From positions 113,841 through 175,425 of the forward strand of contig CALVKD010000001.1 in NCBI GenBank assembly GCA_944332525.1: DNA of 61,585 nt, written 5' to 3'. The DNA is from an uncultured Bacilli bacterium (GTDB lineage Bacteria > Bacillota_I > Bacilli_A > RFN20 > CAG-449). The notes below the pieces were generated by a model. That model made no database searches, had not been told where the DNA came from, and saw only the letters and a list, made by a program, of their open reading frames with translations. Shown one piece after another: positions 49,321 to 58,980 of the stretch (position 1 is the stretch's first letter; every line of letters begins with the position of its first letter). Made by a program: the position numbers and the translations under genes.

Positions 49321-50079
49321 CTATGCTAATAGATTAGCTTGAGCTTCTAACTCGTCTATCTCATCTTCCGGATCTTCTTGAGCAATCCAAATCATCGTCA
49401 ATATGCAGAACACCATTGTTTGAATAGCGCCGGAGAAGAGGTCAAAGTACATATGTAGCGGCGGTGCGATAATCCAGGATAAGAAAATCTGATTAGCGCC
49501 CGAAGGAATAAATGAAAAAATCATTGATGATAATAATTCAGTAAAATAATAAACGATACTCATCAAGCAATACCCGGCTAAAGCATTACCGAAAAGACGT
49601 AACGATAACGATAAAAGCGGAGCCCACATCGATAATAAGTTAATCGGTAACAAAACCGGAATTGGGTCGATATATCTTTTGAAATAACGAAGTCTATTAG
49701 CTCTAGCAGCAGTAAAGTGAATCAACACAAAAGTGCATAATCCTAGAGATAAAGGGAAAGTTAAATTGACTAACGGATTAGGTAAACCTGTGATACCGAT
49801 TATAAAGCATAAAATGATGTAGAGAGCAACGCCTAAAACATATCCAGCGAAACTTTTCCATTTTTTACCCATATTATCAACAGTAAAGTTTTCTAGTCCC
49901 CTAATAGCTTCAAAAACGATTAAATTAAATCCTTTTTGAGGTTTATCCGGTGAAAGATTACGGAATCTAAAATAAATCACAAAAGCTAATGCGATAATTA
50001 AAATCATCACAGCAAAAGAAATTATTAATTCACCAGTTATAATTGAACCATCAAATCTTAATGCTTGTGACCAATCCAT
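49321..50079 (-). CDS. atpB: ATP synthase a subunit
   Basis: Stator channel of Fo, 252 residues, about six membrane helices. The essential arginine is in SLSLRLFGNALAG, and the C-terminal helix ends in FCILTMIWIAQEDPED. Located directly before atpE. Confidence 0.96.
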   Translation of the reverse strand: MDWSQALRFDGSIITGELIISFAVMILIIALAFVIYFRFRNLSPDKPQKGFNLIVFEAIRGLENFTVDNMGKKWKSFAGYVLGVALYIILCFIIGITGLPNPLVNLTFPLSLGLCTFVLIHFTAARANRLRYFKRYIDPIPVLLPINLLSMWAPLLSLSLRLFGNALAGYCLMSIVYYFTELLSSMIFSFIPSGANQIFLSWIIAPPLHMYFDLFSGAIQTMVFCILTMIWIAQEDPEDEIDELEAQANLLA

Positions 50080-50083
50080 CTAA

Positions 50084-50497
50084 TTAATTTCCTTTCTCTT
50101 CATCAGGGCGGACTATTGCCGTCACCATAGCCATAATCAAGAATGGAGCACCAGATCCAAGAATGCTTAAATAGAGCATTTTATTATCATTCTCTCCAAT
50201 TGTTAAATAAATTATTAAGGCTGATAAACCAATTGCTATAAAGGCGATTAAAGTTCTTAAAACATTTGCAAATAAAAAGAAAACTTGCCCACCTTTATTT
50301 TGGTTAGCAGGATTTAAACTATCTGCAGATTTTACAAGTAAAAACAAATTTACACCTGCGCAGATAAATCCAATTGCAAAAGAAGTTGTTATATAATAAT
50401 TTCCAAAAATCAACCCTATTAATGAAAGTAGCAATAAAATTGTACAAATAATTCCAAAAAGTAAGAAAACTCGTTTCGTATAAGTTAAATTTTTCAT
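50084..50497 (-). CDS. ATP synthase subunit I-like membrane protein
   Basis: First gene of the atp operon, 137 residues with four hydrophobic segments (about 10-30, 35-55, 70-95 and 108-130). Position and topology fit the AtpI/UncI family, which aids c-ring assembly and cation handling in some bacteria. Sequence similarity is weak by eye, so the name rests largely on position. Five bases separate it from atpB. Confidence 0.72.
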   Translation of the reverse strand: MKNLTYTKRVFLLFGIICTILLLLSLIGLIFGNYYITTSFAIGFICAGVNLFLLVKSADSLNPANQNKGGQVFFLFANVLRTLIAFIAIGLSALIIYLTIGENDNKMLYLSILGSGAPFLIMAMVTAIVRPDEEKGN

Positions 50498-50553
50498 AAA
50501 ACACCTTTTCTAGAATATTATATAATATATTTTCAATAATTACTAGATATTTA

Positions 50554-50567
50554 TGTAAGCGCTTGCA
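50554..50567. promoter_or_regulatory. CcpA-operator-like site between atp operon and rnhC
   Basis: TGTAAGCGCTTGCA matches the cre consensus TGWAANCGNTNWCA at 13 of 14 positions and is itself a near palindrome. It lies 57 bases before the first atp gene and 68 before rnhC. From this place it could act on either. Confidence 0.6.
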
Positions 50568-50634
50568 TAAATAAGTGTGATGATAAAGTTTATTTTTTTT
50601 GCTTAACAGCCTAATATTTTGCTAGGATAAAGAT

Positions 50635-51534
50635 ATGAAATATTTAAGTTTTAAAATCAATGACGAAATAAAAGATAAAATCATTAATTTTTATCAAAAT
50701 CAACAAAAAGAAAATTCAAATCAATATATTATTTTTTTCGCGGAAGGCGAAGATTTTACTGTTGCTATATATCAAGGTAAAAAAGGATATAAAGTTGTCT
50801 TTGGAGGTGTTAATGCTGCTTATGAAGCTAGTCTTTTTTCATTAACTGACTTTTCTCCCAAGAAAGAAATGAATTCTCAAAGAGACAGATATGTTAATCT
50901 ATCTAGTCAAATTGGTTCAGATGAAGTCGGCTGGGGAGATTTTTTTGGTCCTTTAGTTGTCGCCGCTTGTTACTTTGATGAAAAATACCTTTCAATAATC
51001 GATAAAATTAAAGATTCTAAAAAATTGACCGACAATTTTATATTGTCTTTTATTCCAACCATTAAAGATAAACTGATTTACTCATTGCTAGTTGTCGACA
51101 ATGATAAATTGAATCAGTTAATCGCTCAAGGCTTCAATATGAATAAAATTAAAGCCTATCTCCATAATCAAGTTCAATATAATCTTTCGCAAAAGATAAA
51201 AGCTAAAAGTCATTATATCGACCAATTTTGCGAAGAAAGAACCTATTATAATTATCTTAAAGACGTTAAAAATATTGTTAGAAATATTACCTTCCATACA
51301 AAAGGCGAATCATATTATCCATCAGTAGCTCTCGCATCAATGCTCGCACGCTATCAATTTCTTCAAAAGATGCAAACTCTTTCTGAAAAGTATGAAATGG
51401 ATATTCCTTTTGGGGCTAGTGAAAAAGTTGATGATTTTGCCAAAACATTTATAGAGCGTTACTCGCTAGAAGAACTTTCGCATGTTGCAAAAACAAACTT
51501 TGCTAATTACGAAAAAATAAAAGGAAGCAAATAA
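50635..51534 (+). CDS. rnhC: ribonuclease HIII
   Basis: Cuts RNA in RNA-DNA hybrids, 299 residues. N-terminal TBP-like substrate domain (1-85), then the RNase H fold with SQIGSDEVGWGDFFGPLVVAA near 95-113 (first catalytic D and E), DKIKDSKKLTD and SVALASMLARY. The W in GSDEVGWGD replaces the more common T. The sequence GCTAGGATAAAGAT before the ATG can be read as an extended -10 or as an AGGA ribosome site. Its stop lies inside the opposing rluD terminator. Confidence 0.94.
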   Translation: MKYLSFKINDEIKDKIINFYQNQQKENSNQYIIFFAEGEDFTVAIYQGKKGYKVVFGGVNAAYEASLFSLTDFSPKKEMNSQRDRYVNLSSQIGSDEVGWGDFFGPLVVAACYFDEKYLSIIDKIKDSKKLTDNFILSFIPTIKDKLIYSLLVVDNDKLNQLIAQGFNMNKIKAYLHNQVQYNLSQKIKAKSHYIDQFCEERTYYNYLKDVKNIVRNITFHTKGESYYPSVALASMLARYQFLQKMQTLSEKYEMDIPFGASEKVDDFAKTFIERYSLEELSHVAKTNFANYEKIKGSK

Positions 51535-51540
51535 GCTTCC
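51512..51540 (-). terminator. terminator of ileS-lspA-rluD
   Basis: GGAAGC/GCTTCC stem (51523-51540) followed on the minus strand by TTTTATTTTTT. It overlaps the rnhC stop codon and ends at the rluD stop codon. Confidence 0.8.
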
Positions 51541-52445
51541 TACAATTTATTCTCTTCAATATAGGCTAAGATGCGTTTAAATTCTGCATCTTCATCACAA
51601 GTGAAAGTCATTCTTTCTTTTGTCGAAGGATGGATAAATGATAACTTAACCGCGCAGAGCATCTGTCCTTCTTTAGTCAGAGTCTGCTTTCTCTTTCCAT
51701 AAACAGTATCACCAACAATTGGAAAATTAATATGGCTAAGATGTACACGAATTTGATGGGTCCGACCTGTCTCTAACAGACAAGACACATAAGTATAATT
51801 AATAAATCTCTTTAAAACTTTTACGTGCGTTACTGCATCTTTTCCGTCATAGATATCAACAGCCATTTTCAAGCGGTCATTTTTATCTTTTCCAATCGGC
51901 GCGACAATTTTTAATTCTTCATGAGGAATTCTGCCTTCACAAATAGCATGATATTCTCTAAACATCGTCTTATCTTTCAGCTGGCTCTGTAAAAAGAGAT
52001 GAGCCTGATCATTTTTCGCGACGACAAGTAATCCCGCGGTATCCTTATCAATTCTATGAACGATACCAGGACGAATAACTCCGTTAATCGACGAAAGATC
52101 TTTGCAGTGATAAAGTAAAGCGTTAACAAGTGTTCCGCTATAATGACCATTAGATGGATGGACAACCATTCCGCGAGGCTTATTTATAACTAATAAATCG
52201 CTATCTTCATAAAGAATATCTAACGGAATGTTTTCTTTTTCTAACGTCAACTCTTTTTCTTCAAATTCTTCGACATCAACAACGTCACCGATATCAACTT
52301 TAAACGAAGGCTTTACCGTTTTTCCGTTTACTAAGACCTTTCCGTCTTCAATTAACTTTTGGTAATACGAACGAGAATGTGATGAATCCATCTTAACCAA
52401 AAAACTATCTAAACGTTCTTTTTCTTCAGTTACTTGATACTTCAT
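51540..52445 (-). CDS. rluD: RluD-family pseudouridine synthase
   Basis: Modifies uridines in 23S rRNA, 301 residues. N-terminal S4 domain (ERLDSFLVKMDSSHSRSYYQKLIEDGKVLVNGK), then the catalytic domain with VHRIDKDTAGLLVVAK near residue 135 carrying the catalytic aspartate, and TGRTHQIRVHLSHINFPIVGD. Overlaps the lspA end by 20 bases; classical lspA-rluD order of Bacilli. Which uridine it modifies cannot be told. Confidence 0.94.
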   Translation of the reverse strand: MKYQVTEEKERLDSFLVKMDSSHSRSYYQKLIEDGKVLVNGKTVKPSFKVDIGDVVDVEEFEEKELTLEKENIPLDILYEDSDLLVINKPRGMVVHPSNGHYSGTLVNALLYHCKDLSSINGVIRPGIVHRIDKDTAGLLVVAKNDQAHLFLQSQLKDKTMFREYHAICEGRIPHEELKIVAPIGKDKNDRLKMAVDIYDGKDAVTHVKVLKRFINYTYVSCLLETGRTHQIRVHLSHINFPIVGDTVYGKRKQTLTKEGQMLCAVKLSFIHPSTKERMTFTCDEDAEFKRILAYIEENKL

Positions 52446-53025
52446 TTTCTTTCTCTTTCTGTTTTAAAATGTCTTCTTCAACTTCGTTCGTCACTTGCTC
52501 TTTTTCTTTATCTTTTGTGAAAATAATAGCTATTGCAAACATAACGATTGAGCAAGTTAGGCACATATCGGCAAAGTTAAAAACCGGAAAATCATAGAAT
52601 CCAAATAGTCTAAACCTTAAGAAATCAATAACGCCTGGCGTTCCGTAAATTCCGACGCGGTCAATTAAATTGCCTGTGCACCCCGGGATAAATAAATAAA
52701 GAGCGATGCGGTATAAGATAGGTAATTTATTAAACTTTTTAATTAAGAAATATGTTGAGACGATTGTTCCGATAACGGAAATAATTGCTAATAATACTCT
52801 ACCAAATGAAGTATCGGCTAAAAAGCCAGCTAATGCTCCACGGTTAAACGTTAAATAAATCCAAAAGAAATCTTTTATTACTACGATATTCGCTCCTTCT
52901 TTTCCGTCAAAATGATAATAAACCACTAATTTAGTGATAATATCAATAGCTAAAAGACCGACAATAGTAACAATGCAAACAATTAAATTGATAACAAAAC
53001 GTCTATCTTTCAAGGAGTTTTTCAT
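52426..53025 (-). CDS. lspA: lipoprotein signal peptidase II
   Basis: Membrane aspartic protease that cleaves lipoprotein signal peptides; it serves the lipoproteins in this window. 199 residues, with four membrane helices. Motifs: TFNRGALAGFLAD near 58, the first catalytic aspartate in TGNLIDRVG near 117, and the second in FNFADMCLT near 150. A charged cytoplasmic tail of about 25 residues makes it longer than the usual 150-170. It overlaps ileS by 23 bases. Confidence 0.95.
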   Translation of the reverse strand: MKNSLKDRRFVINLIVCIVTIVGLLAIDIITKLVVYYHFDGKEGANIVVIKDFFWIYLTFNRGALAGFLADTSFGRVLLAIISVIGTIVSTYFLIKKFNKLPILYRIALYLFIPGCTGNLIDRVGIYGTPGVIDFLRFRLFGFYDFPVFNFADMCLTCSIVMFAIAIIFTKDKEKEQVTNEVEEDILKQKEKENEVSSN

Positions 53026-55750
53026 CTTCTAAAACCTTTTTGCATCTCGCGCAAAGAGCTAAATCATTAACAAAGAAGACATCATCGTGATATGACCAGC
53101 AACGCGCGCATTTCGTGCCGGTATGCCGTGAAACGACAATTTCATTTGCTTCACTGTTTTCAATAACAACTTTGCTAACGATGAAGATATCTTTTAATTC
53201 TTCATTTGTGAAATTAGCTAATAATTCTTTAACTTTTTCATCGTTAACTTTTAATGTGACAACAGCTTCTAACCCAGATCCGATTAAGCTTTCAGAACGA
53301 GCCTTTTCTAACTCTCTCATAACTTTATCACGGAAATCATGGAATAAAGCATATTCTTCAAGTAATGATTCATCAAAATTATGACTCTCTTTAACCATGT
53401 CTTCTAAAGCGACATGGGAATATTTATGATATGGAATATTTTGATAAACTTCATCCATTGTGAAAACTAAAACTGGAGCTAAGAGAATATTAATGGTTGT
53501 AACAATTTGATAGATAACTGATTGATATTCTTTTCTTCTTGGTGAGTTAGCCTCATCGCAATATAAAGAATCTTTTGCAACGCTGGCGTAGAAAGCCGAA
53601 ACGTCTTGAACGAGGAAAGAAAGAATTTCTTGAGTTGCCGAAGCAAAGTCATAATTATTGTAATCAGTTAAAACATCGTTTTTAACTTTTTCTAAAGTAG
53701 CTAAGAGATATTGGCCAAGTTTAGAATATTTCTTGACCATATCAGTTTCAGGGTTGAAAGATTTATTCTCGCCATCGCTTAAATTAGCTAATAAGAACTT
53801 AAATGTATTTCTAATTTTTCTATATGTATCGGCAACAGTATTGATAATACTTTGTGAAATTCTAACATCGGCTTGATAATCAATAGAAGCTGTCCACAGA
53901 CGTAAAATATCGGCACCTGATTGACTGATAACCTTATTTGGATCCAGTCCGTTCCCTAAAGACTTACTCATCTTCATACCGTTTCCGTCCATAACAAATC
54001 CGTGGGAAACAACGGTCTTATACGGAGCATGTCCGGTGACTGCAACTGAGATAATTAATGAAGAGTTAAACCATCCCCGGTATTGATCAGCACCTTCTAA
54101 ATAGAGATCTGCCGGGAATTTATTTCCGCGAGCTCTTAAAACTCCGTTAAATGATGATCCGGAATCAAACCAGACATCCATAATATCTTTTTCTTTTCTA
54201 AATGGAGCTAATTCTGGATGTTTTTCTTTATAACCAGCAGGCAATAAATCATCGACATCACTTTCAGCCCAAATTCCCGAACCATATTGTCCAACTAAGT
54301 CAGCAATATGATCAAAGATTTCCTTCTCCATTAAAGCATTTCCGTTTTTATCATAGATAATTGGAAGAGGAACACCCCAAGCTCTTTGGCGAGAAATACA
54401 CCAGTCCTCCCGATCTTTAATCATATTATGCATACGGATTTTGCCCCATGAAGGAATCCAATTGACCTTTTCGATTTCATCGAGCAATTTTTCGCGGATT
54501 TTATCAATTGAGCAGAACCATTGCGGTGTCGCTCTAAAGATAACCGGCTTTTTAGTTCTCCAGTCATGTGGATAGCTATGGGTGATTTCATTTAATCCAA
54601 GCAATGCGCCTGTTTCAGTTAACATTTTGATGACTTCTTCATTAGCGTCTTCGTAGAAAAGTCCTTTTAAGCGGTCGCCGACAGTATCATCCATCTTACC
54701 GTGTTCATCAACTGGGCAGTATGGAGGAATATGATATTTTTTACAGACATTGTAGTCATCCTCACCATGGCCCGGTGCGATATGGACGCAGCCAGTACCG
54801 GCATCACTGGTAACATAAGCACCTTGAATAACTATAGATTCGCGGTCATATAAAGGATGTTTGACAGTAATATATTCAGTTTCTCTGCCTTTAAAGGTCT
54901 TAATCAAGGTACATTCGCTCAAGCCTAAATCAGCTTTCATTTTTTCTTCTAACTCAGTGAGGAAAACAAAGTTTCCCTTATCGGTTTTAAATAAACCATA
55001 TTCAAGATCTGGGTTTAAAGCGATAGCTAAGTTAGCCGGAATTGTCCAAGGTGTTGTCGTCCAAATAACGAAATAATCACCTTTATTTAATAATCCCTTG
55101 CCGTCTATGACCTCAAAGCGAACATAAATTGTCTTAGCTTTAATATCGTGATATTCAATTTCAGCTTCAGCTAAAGCAGATTCAGACGAAGGTGACCAAT
55201 AAACCGGTTTTAATCCTTTAAAAATTAATCCTTGTAAAGCCATTGAAGCAAAAACTTCAATTTGTGATTTTTCAAATTCTTTATCGAGTGTTAAATAACG
55301 TTTATCAAAATCAGCAAGGATGCCTAAGCGTTCAATTTGGCTTTTTTGACGCGCTACTTGCTGCAAAGCGAATTCTGTGCATTTTTCTCTAAATTCTTTA
55401 ATCGGTGTCGTCTTTCTATTTACACCTTTTTTAGTTACCGCATTTTCAATTGGTAACCCGTGGGTATCCCAACCTGGGAAAAATGGTGCATAGTAACCAT
55501 CCATATTCTTAAAACGGATAATTATATCCTTAAGAATTCTGTTTAACATATGCCCGCAGTGCATATCACCATTTGCATATGGAGGTCCATCATGAAGCAT
55601 AAAGCAAGGCTGTTTTTCATTTTTCTTTAAAATTTGTTGATACAAATGTTCTTCATTCCAGATTTTTAACATTGCCGGTTCTTTATTAGCTAAATTGCCG
55701 CGCATCTCAAATCCAGTTTTACCCATCAAGAGAGTTTTGTTAATTTCCAT
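53003..55750 (-). CDS. ileS: isoleucyl-tRNA synthetase
   Basis: Class Ia synthetase, 915 residues, usual for the bacterial type. Seen: HDGPPYANGDMHCGH near 53 (HIGH motif), editing domain (CVHIAPGHGEDDY), the WISRQRAWGVPLP-like CISRQRAWGVPLP, KMSKSLGNG near 595, and a C-terminal zinc finger CARCWSY...CARCKK. AAAGGA precedes the ATG. Controlled by a T-box. Confidence 0.97.
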   Translation of the reverse strand: MEINKTLLMGKTGFEMRGNLANKEPAMLKIWNEEHLYQQILKKNEKQPCFMLHDGPPYANGDMHCGHMLNRILKDIIIRFKNMDGYYAPFFPGWDTHGLPIENAVTKKGVNRKTTPIKEFREKCTEFALQQVARQKSQIERLGILADFDKRYLTLDKEFEKSQIEVFASMALQGLIFKGLKPVYWSPSSESALAEAEIEYHDIKAKTIYVRFEVIDGKGLLNKGDYFVIWTTTPWTIPANLAIALNPDLEYGLFKTDKGNFVFLTELEEKMKADLGLSECTLIKTFKGRETEYITVKHPLYDRESIVIQGAYVTSDAGTGCVHIAPGHGEDDYNVCKKYHIPPYCPVDEHGKMDDTVGDRLKGLFYEDANEEVIKMLTETGALLGLNEITHSYPHDWRTKKPVIFRATPQWFCSIDKIREKLLDEIEKVNWIPSWGKIRMHNMIKDREDWCISRQRAWGVPLPIIYDKNGNALMEKEIFDHIADLVGQYGSGIWAESDVDDLLPAGYKEKHPELAPFRKEKDIMDVWFDSGSSFNGVLRARGNKFPADLYLEGADQYRGWFNSSLIISVAVTGHAPYKTVVSHGFVMDGNGMKMSKSLGNGLDPNKVISQSGADILRLWTASIDYQADVRISQSIINTVADTYRKIRNTFKFLLANLSDGENKSFNPETDMVKKYSKLGQYLLATLEKVKNDVLTDYNNYDFASATQEILSFLVQDVSAFYASVAKDSLYCDEANSPRRKEYQSVIYQIVTTINILLAPVLVFTMDEVYQNIPYHKYSHVALEDMVKESHNFDESLLEEYALFHDFRDKVMRELEKARSESLIGSGLEAVVTLKVNDEKVKELLANFTNEELKDIFIVSKVVIENSEANEIVVSRHTGTKCARCWSYHDDVFFVNDLALCARCKKVLEDEKLLER

Positions 55751-55766
55751 AACTATCCTTTCTAAT

Positions 55767-55985
55767 AAAAAAAACGTCCTATCTAAGGACGCTATTAACG
55801 TGGTACCACCTTAGTTCCTGAATTACAGGCACTCATTTGCTCGGTAACGACGAGATACGAATAAACTTACTAATTTCAGCTTACTAGCTCAGAAGTGATA
55901 AGTTTCTAGTCAAATCAATCATTTTCCACCAACCAATGACTCTCTATTTAACTCTACCTAGGCTTTTGTCTTCATCATAGCCGCT
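55767..55985 (-). promoter_or_regulatory. T-box riboswitch of ileS
   Basis: T-box TGGTACCACG at about 55810-55799; terminator CGTCCT/AGGACG at 55791-55775 with T8 after it; stem I elements AGAGAG and TTGGTGGAAAATG upstream. An AUC isoleucine codon at 55899-55897, followed by a purine, sits where the specifier is expected and agrees with the gene downstream. Confidence 0.94.
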
Positions 55986-55991
55986 AGATAT

Positions 55992-56020
55992 ATTATGCGA
56001 AATCTTCTATTTTTTCACAA
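55992..56020 (-). promoter_or_regulatory. promoter of the ileS T-box transcript
   Basis: TTGTGA at 56020-56015 and CATAAT at 55997-55992 with a 17-base spacer. Confidence 0.55.
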
Positions 56021-56032
56021 GTAAAAAATTAC

Positions 56033-57097
56033 TTAGTCATAATCTTCAAGGGAAAATTCGTCAATATTATATAAATGCACTTGGTCATTTTCAAAAATTA
56101 TAGGAAACATTTTAAACGACGATGACTTAGTATTATCATTATGTAAATAAAATTTAGAGTTAGGAAGTTTGTCATCAGTAACCTTACGTTCATCGATTTG
56201 ATAATTTTTAAATGCTTTTGCAATTTTTTCGCGAGATTTGATACTATACGCCAAACTATCTCCATTTATTCTCCAAACATCTCCAAGAGCGATATATAAA
56301 TCTTTCTTTCCGTGAACTTTGATAACATCAGATACTTGCATATTAAAGCTATTTTCATTTTTATCATTAAGGCAGAGAATCCCTAAATCCTGATATTCAC
56401 CATGGTAATCATCAAAACTTGCTACCCAAGAAACATTTGGATCATATCCAGTTGTTCCAGAGGTAATCAAATAATGTTTTCCGTTTCTAACAAAGTGGGT
56501 TACACCTTCTCTAGTCAAAGGAGGAATTAAACCTTTATAATGCTTTGAAAACACTCCATTACATGCTAAATAATCATCTGTAAGCTCCGCGGTAATTAAT
56601 TCAAAATGCGGTCTTTCAAAAAAGATATAGCCTTTATTAGTTTTCTCATCGACATATAAATCAAAATCACCGCAGTTCATATCTAATGGATGGTAACAGT
56701 TTTTAGCGATTTGATAAGGTCCGAGAAGTTTATCACTAGTAAGAATAACCATCGCTTGTGAAATTAAACTAACCATGATTTTAATCCACATAACATATTT
56801 TTTTGTTTTTTGGTTATAGATGATATGCGGTCGATCAAGGCAGCGTCCTGGCTCAAGAGGTGAACGAGGATCCTTGCTTGGAGGAATAATTAATCCTAAA
56901 TCCTCAAAAGTACAAAGATCTTTGCTGCGATAAGCTCTAATTCCATATGTCCAGCTATGCGATAAGCGCGTGCTTTTTTCTTTATTTTCACCGATCCAAT
57001 AATAATAGCCGCCTTCATAAATAATCTGCGCGCCATGAGCATAGATAGGCTTGTTATTAGTATCGACAAAGAAGCTTTTACTATTAATTATTTTCAT
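56033..57097 (-). CDS. GH43-like beta-propeller glycosidase
   Basis: 354 residues, no signal peptide. The N-terminal signature YAHGAQIIYEGGYYYWIGENKE and the later FEDLGLIIPP, RPHIIYNQKTKKYVMWI and DFDLYVDEKTNKGYIFF fit the five-bladed propeller family related to GH43 (galactan- or galactoside-acting members are known). Internal repeats are consistent with blades. Substrate not determined. It overlaps the lipoprotein gene upstream by 14 bases. Confidence 0.75.
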   Translation of the reverse strand: MKIINSKSFFVDTNNKPIYAHGAQIIYEGGYYYWIGENKEKSTRLSHSWTYGIRAYRSKDLCTFEDLGLIIPPSKDPRSPLEPGRCLDRPHIIYNQKTKKYVMWIKIMVSLISQAMVILTSDKLLGPYQIAKNCYHPLDMNCGDFDLYVDEKTNKGYIFFERPHFELITAELTDDYLACNGVFSKHYKGLIPPLTREGVTHFVRNGKHYLITSGTTGYDPNVSWVASFDDYHGEYQDLGILCLNDKNENSFNMQVSDVIKVHGKKDLYIALGDVWRINGDSLAYSIKSREKIAKAFKNYQIDERKVTDDKLPNSKFYLHNDNTKSSSFKMFPIIFENDQVHLYNIDEFSLEDYD

Positions 57098-58280
57098 TTC
57101 TTATCACCACATTAATACCTTTATCAAAAGAATTGCTCTCAAAAGAACACTTTTCTGATAAAGAGACTTCTTGAAATTTATTATTTTGGAAAGCATAAGC
57201 ATAGATATATTCTAATGAATCAGGCAAATTAAGATTTCCCGCAATTTGGTTATTATAAAACGCTTTACGAGAAATTAATCTCAAAGACGATTCTTCTTCA
57301 AAAGAAATAGATAATATCTGATTATTTTCAAAAGCTGATGAACGAATTTCTTCTAGTGAAGAATCAAAACTCAGAGAAGAAATTTTATCGTTCATAAAAG
57401 CTTGTGAGCCAATTATTTTTACATTAGAAACTGAAAGCGAAGAAAGATTATTGCAGTCTTTAAAAGATCCTAAGCCTATTTCAGAAACATTTGAAAGAGA
57501 TAATGTTTCCAATTTTTTATTACTATTAAAAGCGTGGCTAGATATCTCTTTTCCAAACAATGATAACGAAGTAAAACCGCAGTTTTCAAAAGCATAAGAA
57601 GCAATATTTGTAATATAGTCAAAATTTAATTCACTTAAATTCTCACAGTTTTTAAAAGCATAGGAATCAACCGCGGTGACACTTGATCCCAAAGTCACCT
57701 TTTTAAGCGAGGTACATTTTTCAAATGCTGAACCGGAAATATTAGTAAGTGATCCAGAAATATTCACTTCTTCTAAATGCTGATTATTCCAAAAACAATC
57801 AATGCCCATCGACTGTAAATTAGTGAAATTAAATGATTTGATTGCAGTTCCTTCAAAAACACCAGTTAATAAAGTTTTAACCTCTTCCCCACCGGTATAC
57901 GAAACTAAATTTTGGCAGTTAGAAAAGCAGTGATCTGGAAGAACTTCAATACTATCAGACATAATGACTGATTCTAATTTTTTGCAGTCGCGAAAAGCAT
58001 CATATCCGATAATAGTAACTGTATCAGGTATCGTAACTTCTTTTAAATAATTATTTCCTTTAAAAGCATTTTCCTGAATCGATACAACGGTGTAAACATT
58101 GTTATCAACGGTTATAGTTTCTGGAATATTTAAAACTGGGTAGTTATACCCTGAAGAAACGACCATCGCTGTCATATCGCCGTTATTTAACACATAATTG
58201 ATCGTGTTGTTATTTTGTCCGCATCCCATTAAAGACAAAGACAAAACGCAAACTGAAAACTTAACAATTTTTGAATTCAT
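57084..58280 (-). CDS. leucine-rich-repeat lipoprotein (BspA/LRR_5 type)
   Basis: Surface lipoprotein of 398 residues. Lipobox LMGC at residues 17-20, then about 13 repeats of roughly 23 residues of the LRR_5 type (examples: IQENAFKGNNYLKEVTIPDT, IGYDAFRDCKKLESVIMSDS). Known BspA-type proteins bind host or surface ligands; here the ligand is unknown. It starts inside the end of the methyltransferase gene (20-base overlap). Confidence 0.9.
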   Translation of the reverse strand: MNSKIVKFSVCVLSLSLMGCGQNNNTINYVLNNGDMTAMVVSSGYNYPVLNIPETITVDNNVYTVVSIQENAFKGNNYLKEVTIPDTVTIIGYDAFRDCKKLESVIMSDSIEVLPDHCFSNCQNLVSYTGGEEVKTLLTGVFEGTAIKSFNFTNLQSMGIDCFWNNQHLEEVNISGSLTNISGSAFEKCTSLKKVTLGSSVTAVDSYAFKNCENLSELNFDYITNIASYAFENCGFTSLSLFGKEISSHAFNSNKKLETLSLSNVSEIGLGSFKDCNNLSSLSVSNVKIIGSQAFMNDKISSLSFDSSLEEIRSSAFENNQILSISFEEESSLRLISRKAFYNNQIAGNLNLPDSLEYIYAYAFQNNKFQEVSLSEKCSFESNSFDKGINVVIRNENN

Positions 58281-58980
58281 AGAGCATAATACCTCCGGCT
58301 ATCGCGACATTTAACGAATCAATATTACTCATATCAATTTTTGTTACAACATCGCATAAAGATAGATTTTCTTGACTAATTCCTTGGCCTTCATTTCCTA
58401 AGACTATGATAAATGGTGAGGAAATATTAACTTGTTCGATATATTGTTCACTCTGCAGAGATGTTCCGAGCAAGGTGAATTTGTTTTTAAATTCTTTTAA
58501 TTCCCTATCTTGATAAATTGGAATTGTGAAAATAGCACCTTTGCTTGCAGAAATTACTTTATCGTTATAGAGTGATGCAGAATCAGAAGAAAGAATTACT
58601 CCGTCATAAGAAAAAGCTAAAGCCGTCCTAATGATGGTTCCAACATTTCCAGGATCTTGCACTTTATCTAAATAGACATATTTTTTCCCGTTGAGAGGTC
58701 TTTCACCCATGTAAGAACAGACACCGATTACATTAGAAGTTGAAACATTGCAAGAAAGTTTTTCGATAATCTCATCAGTCACTAAAACTTTTTCAACATC
58801 ATACTCTGAATAATCACCTCTAGAAAATAAAATCTCTTTTAGTGAATTATGCTTATAAGCCTCTTTAATAAAATCTTCGCCGTCGACTAAAAACATCTGC
58901 TTTTCTTTTTTGACTTTATTCTTTTTAAGAAGAGCTAAATCTTTAATATGCGGATTGCTAAGAGAAGTAATTTCTTTCAT
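58261..58980 (-). CDS. TrmH/SpoU-family RNA 2'-O-methyltransferase
   Basis: 239 residues. N-terminal substrate-binding domain (SNPHIKDLALLKKNKVKKEKQMFLVDG), then the trefoil-knot SPOUT domain with VQDPGNVGTIIRTALAF near 110, IIVLGNEGQGIS near 190 and DSLNVAIAGGIMLYEF at the end (motifs 1 to 3). rRNA 2'-O-ribose methylation is the usual role in this subgroup; the target site is not known. It starts where the metallopeptidase gene stops. Confidence 0.92.
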   Translation of the reverse strand: MKEITSLSNPHIKDLALLKKNKVKKEKQMFLVDGEDFIKEAYKHNSLKEILFSRGDYSEYDVEKVLVTDEIIEKLSCNVSTSNVIGVCSYMGERPLNGKKYVYLDKVQDPGNVGTIIRTALAFSYDGVILSSDSASLYNDKVISASKGAIFTIPIYQDRELKEFKNKFTLLGTSLQSEQYIEQVNISSPFIIVLGNEGQGISQENLSLCDVVTKIDMSNIDSLNVAIAGGIMLYEFKNC

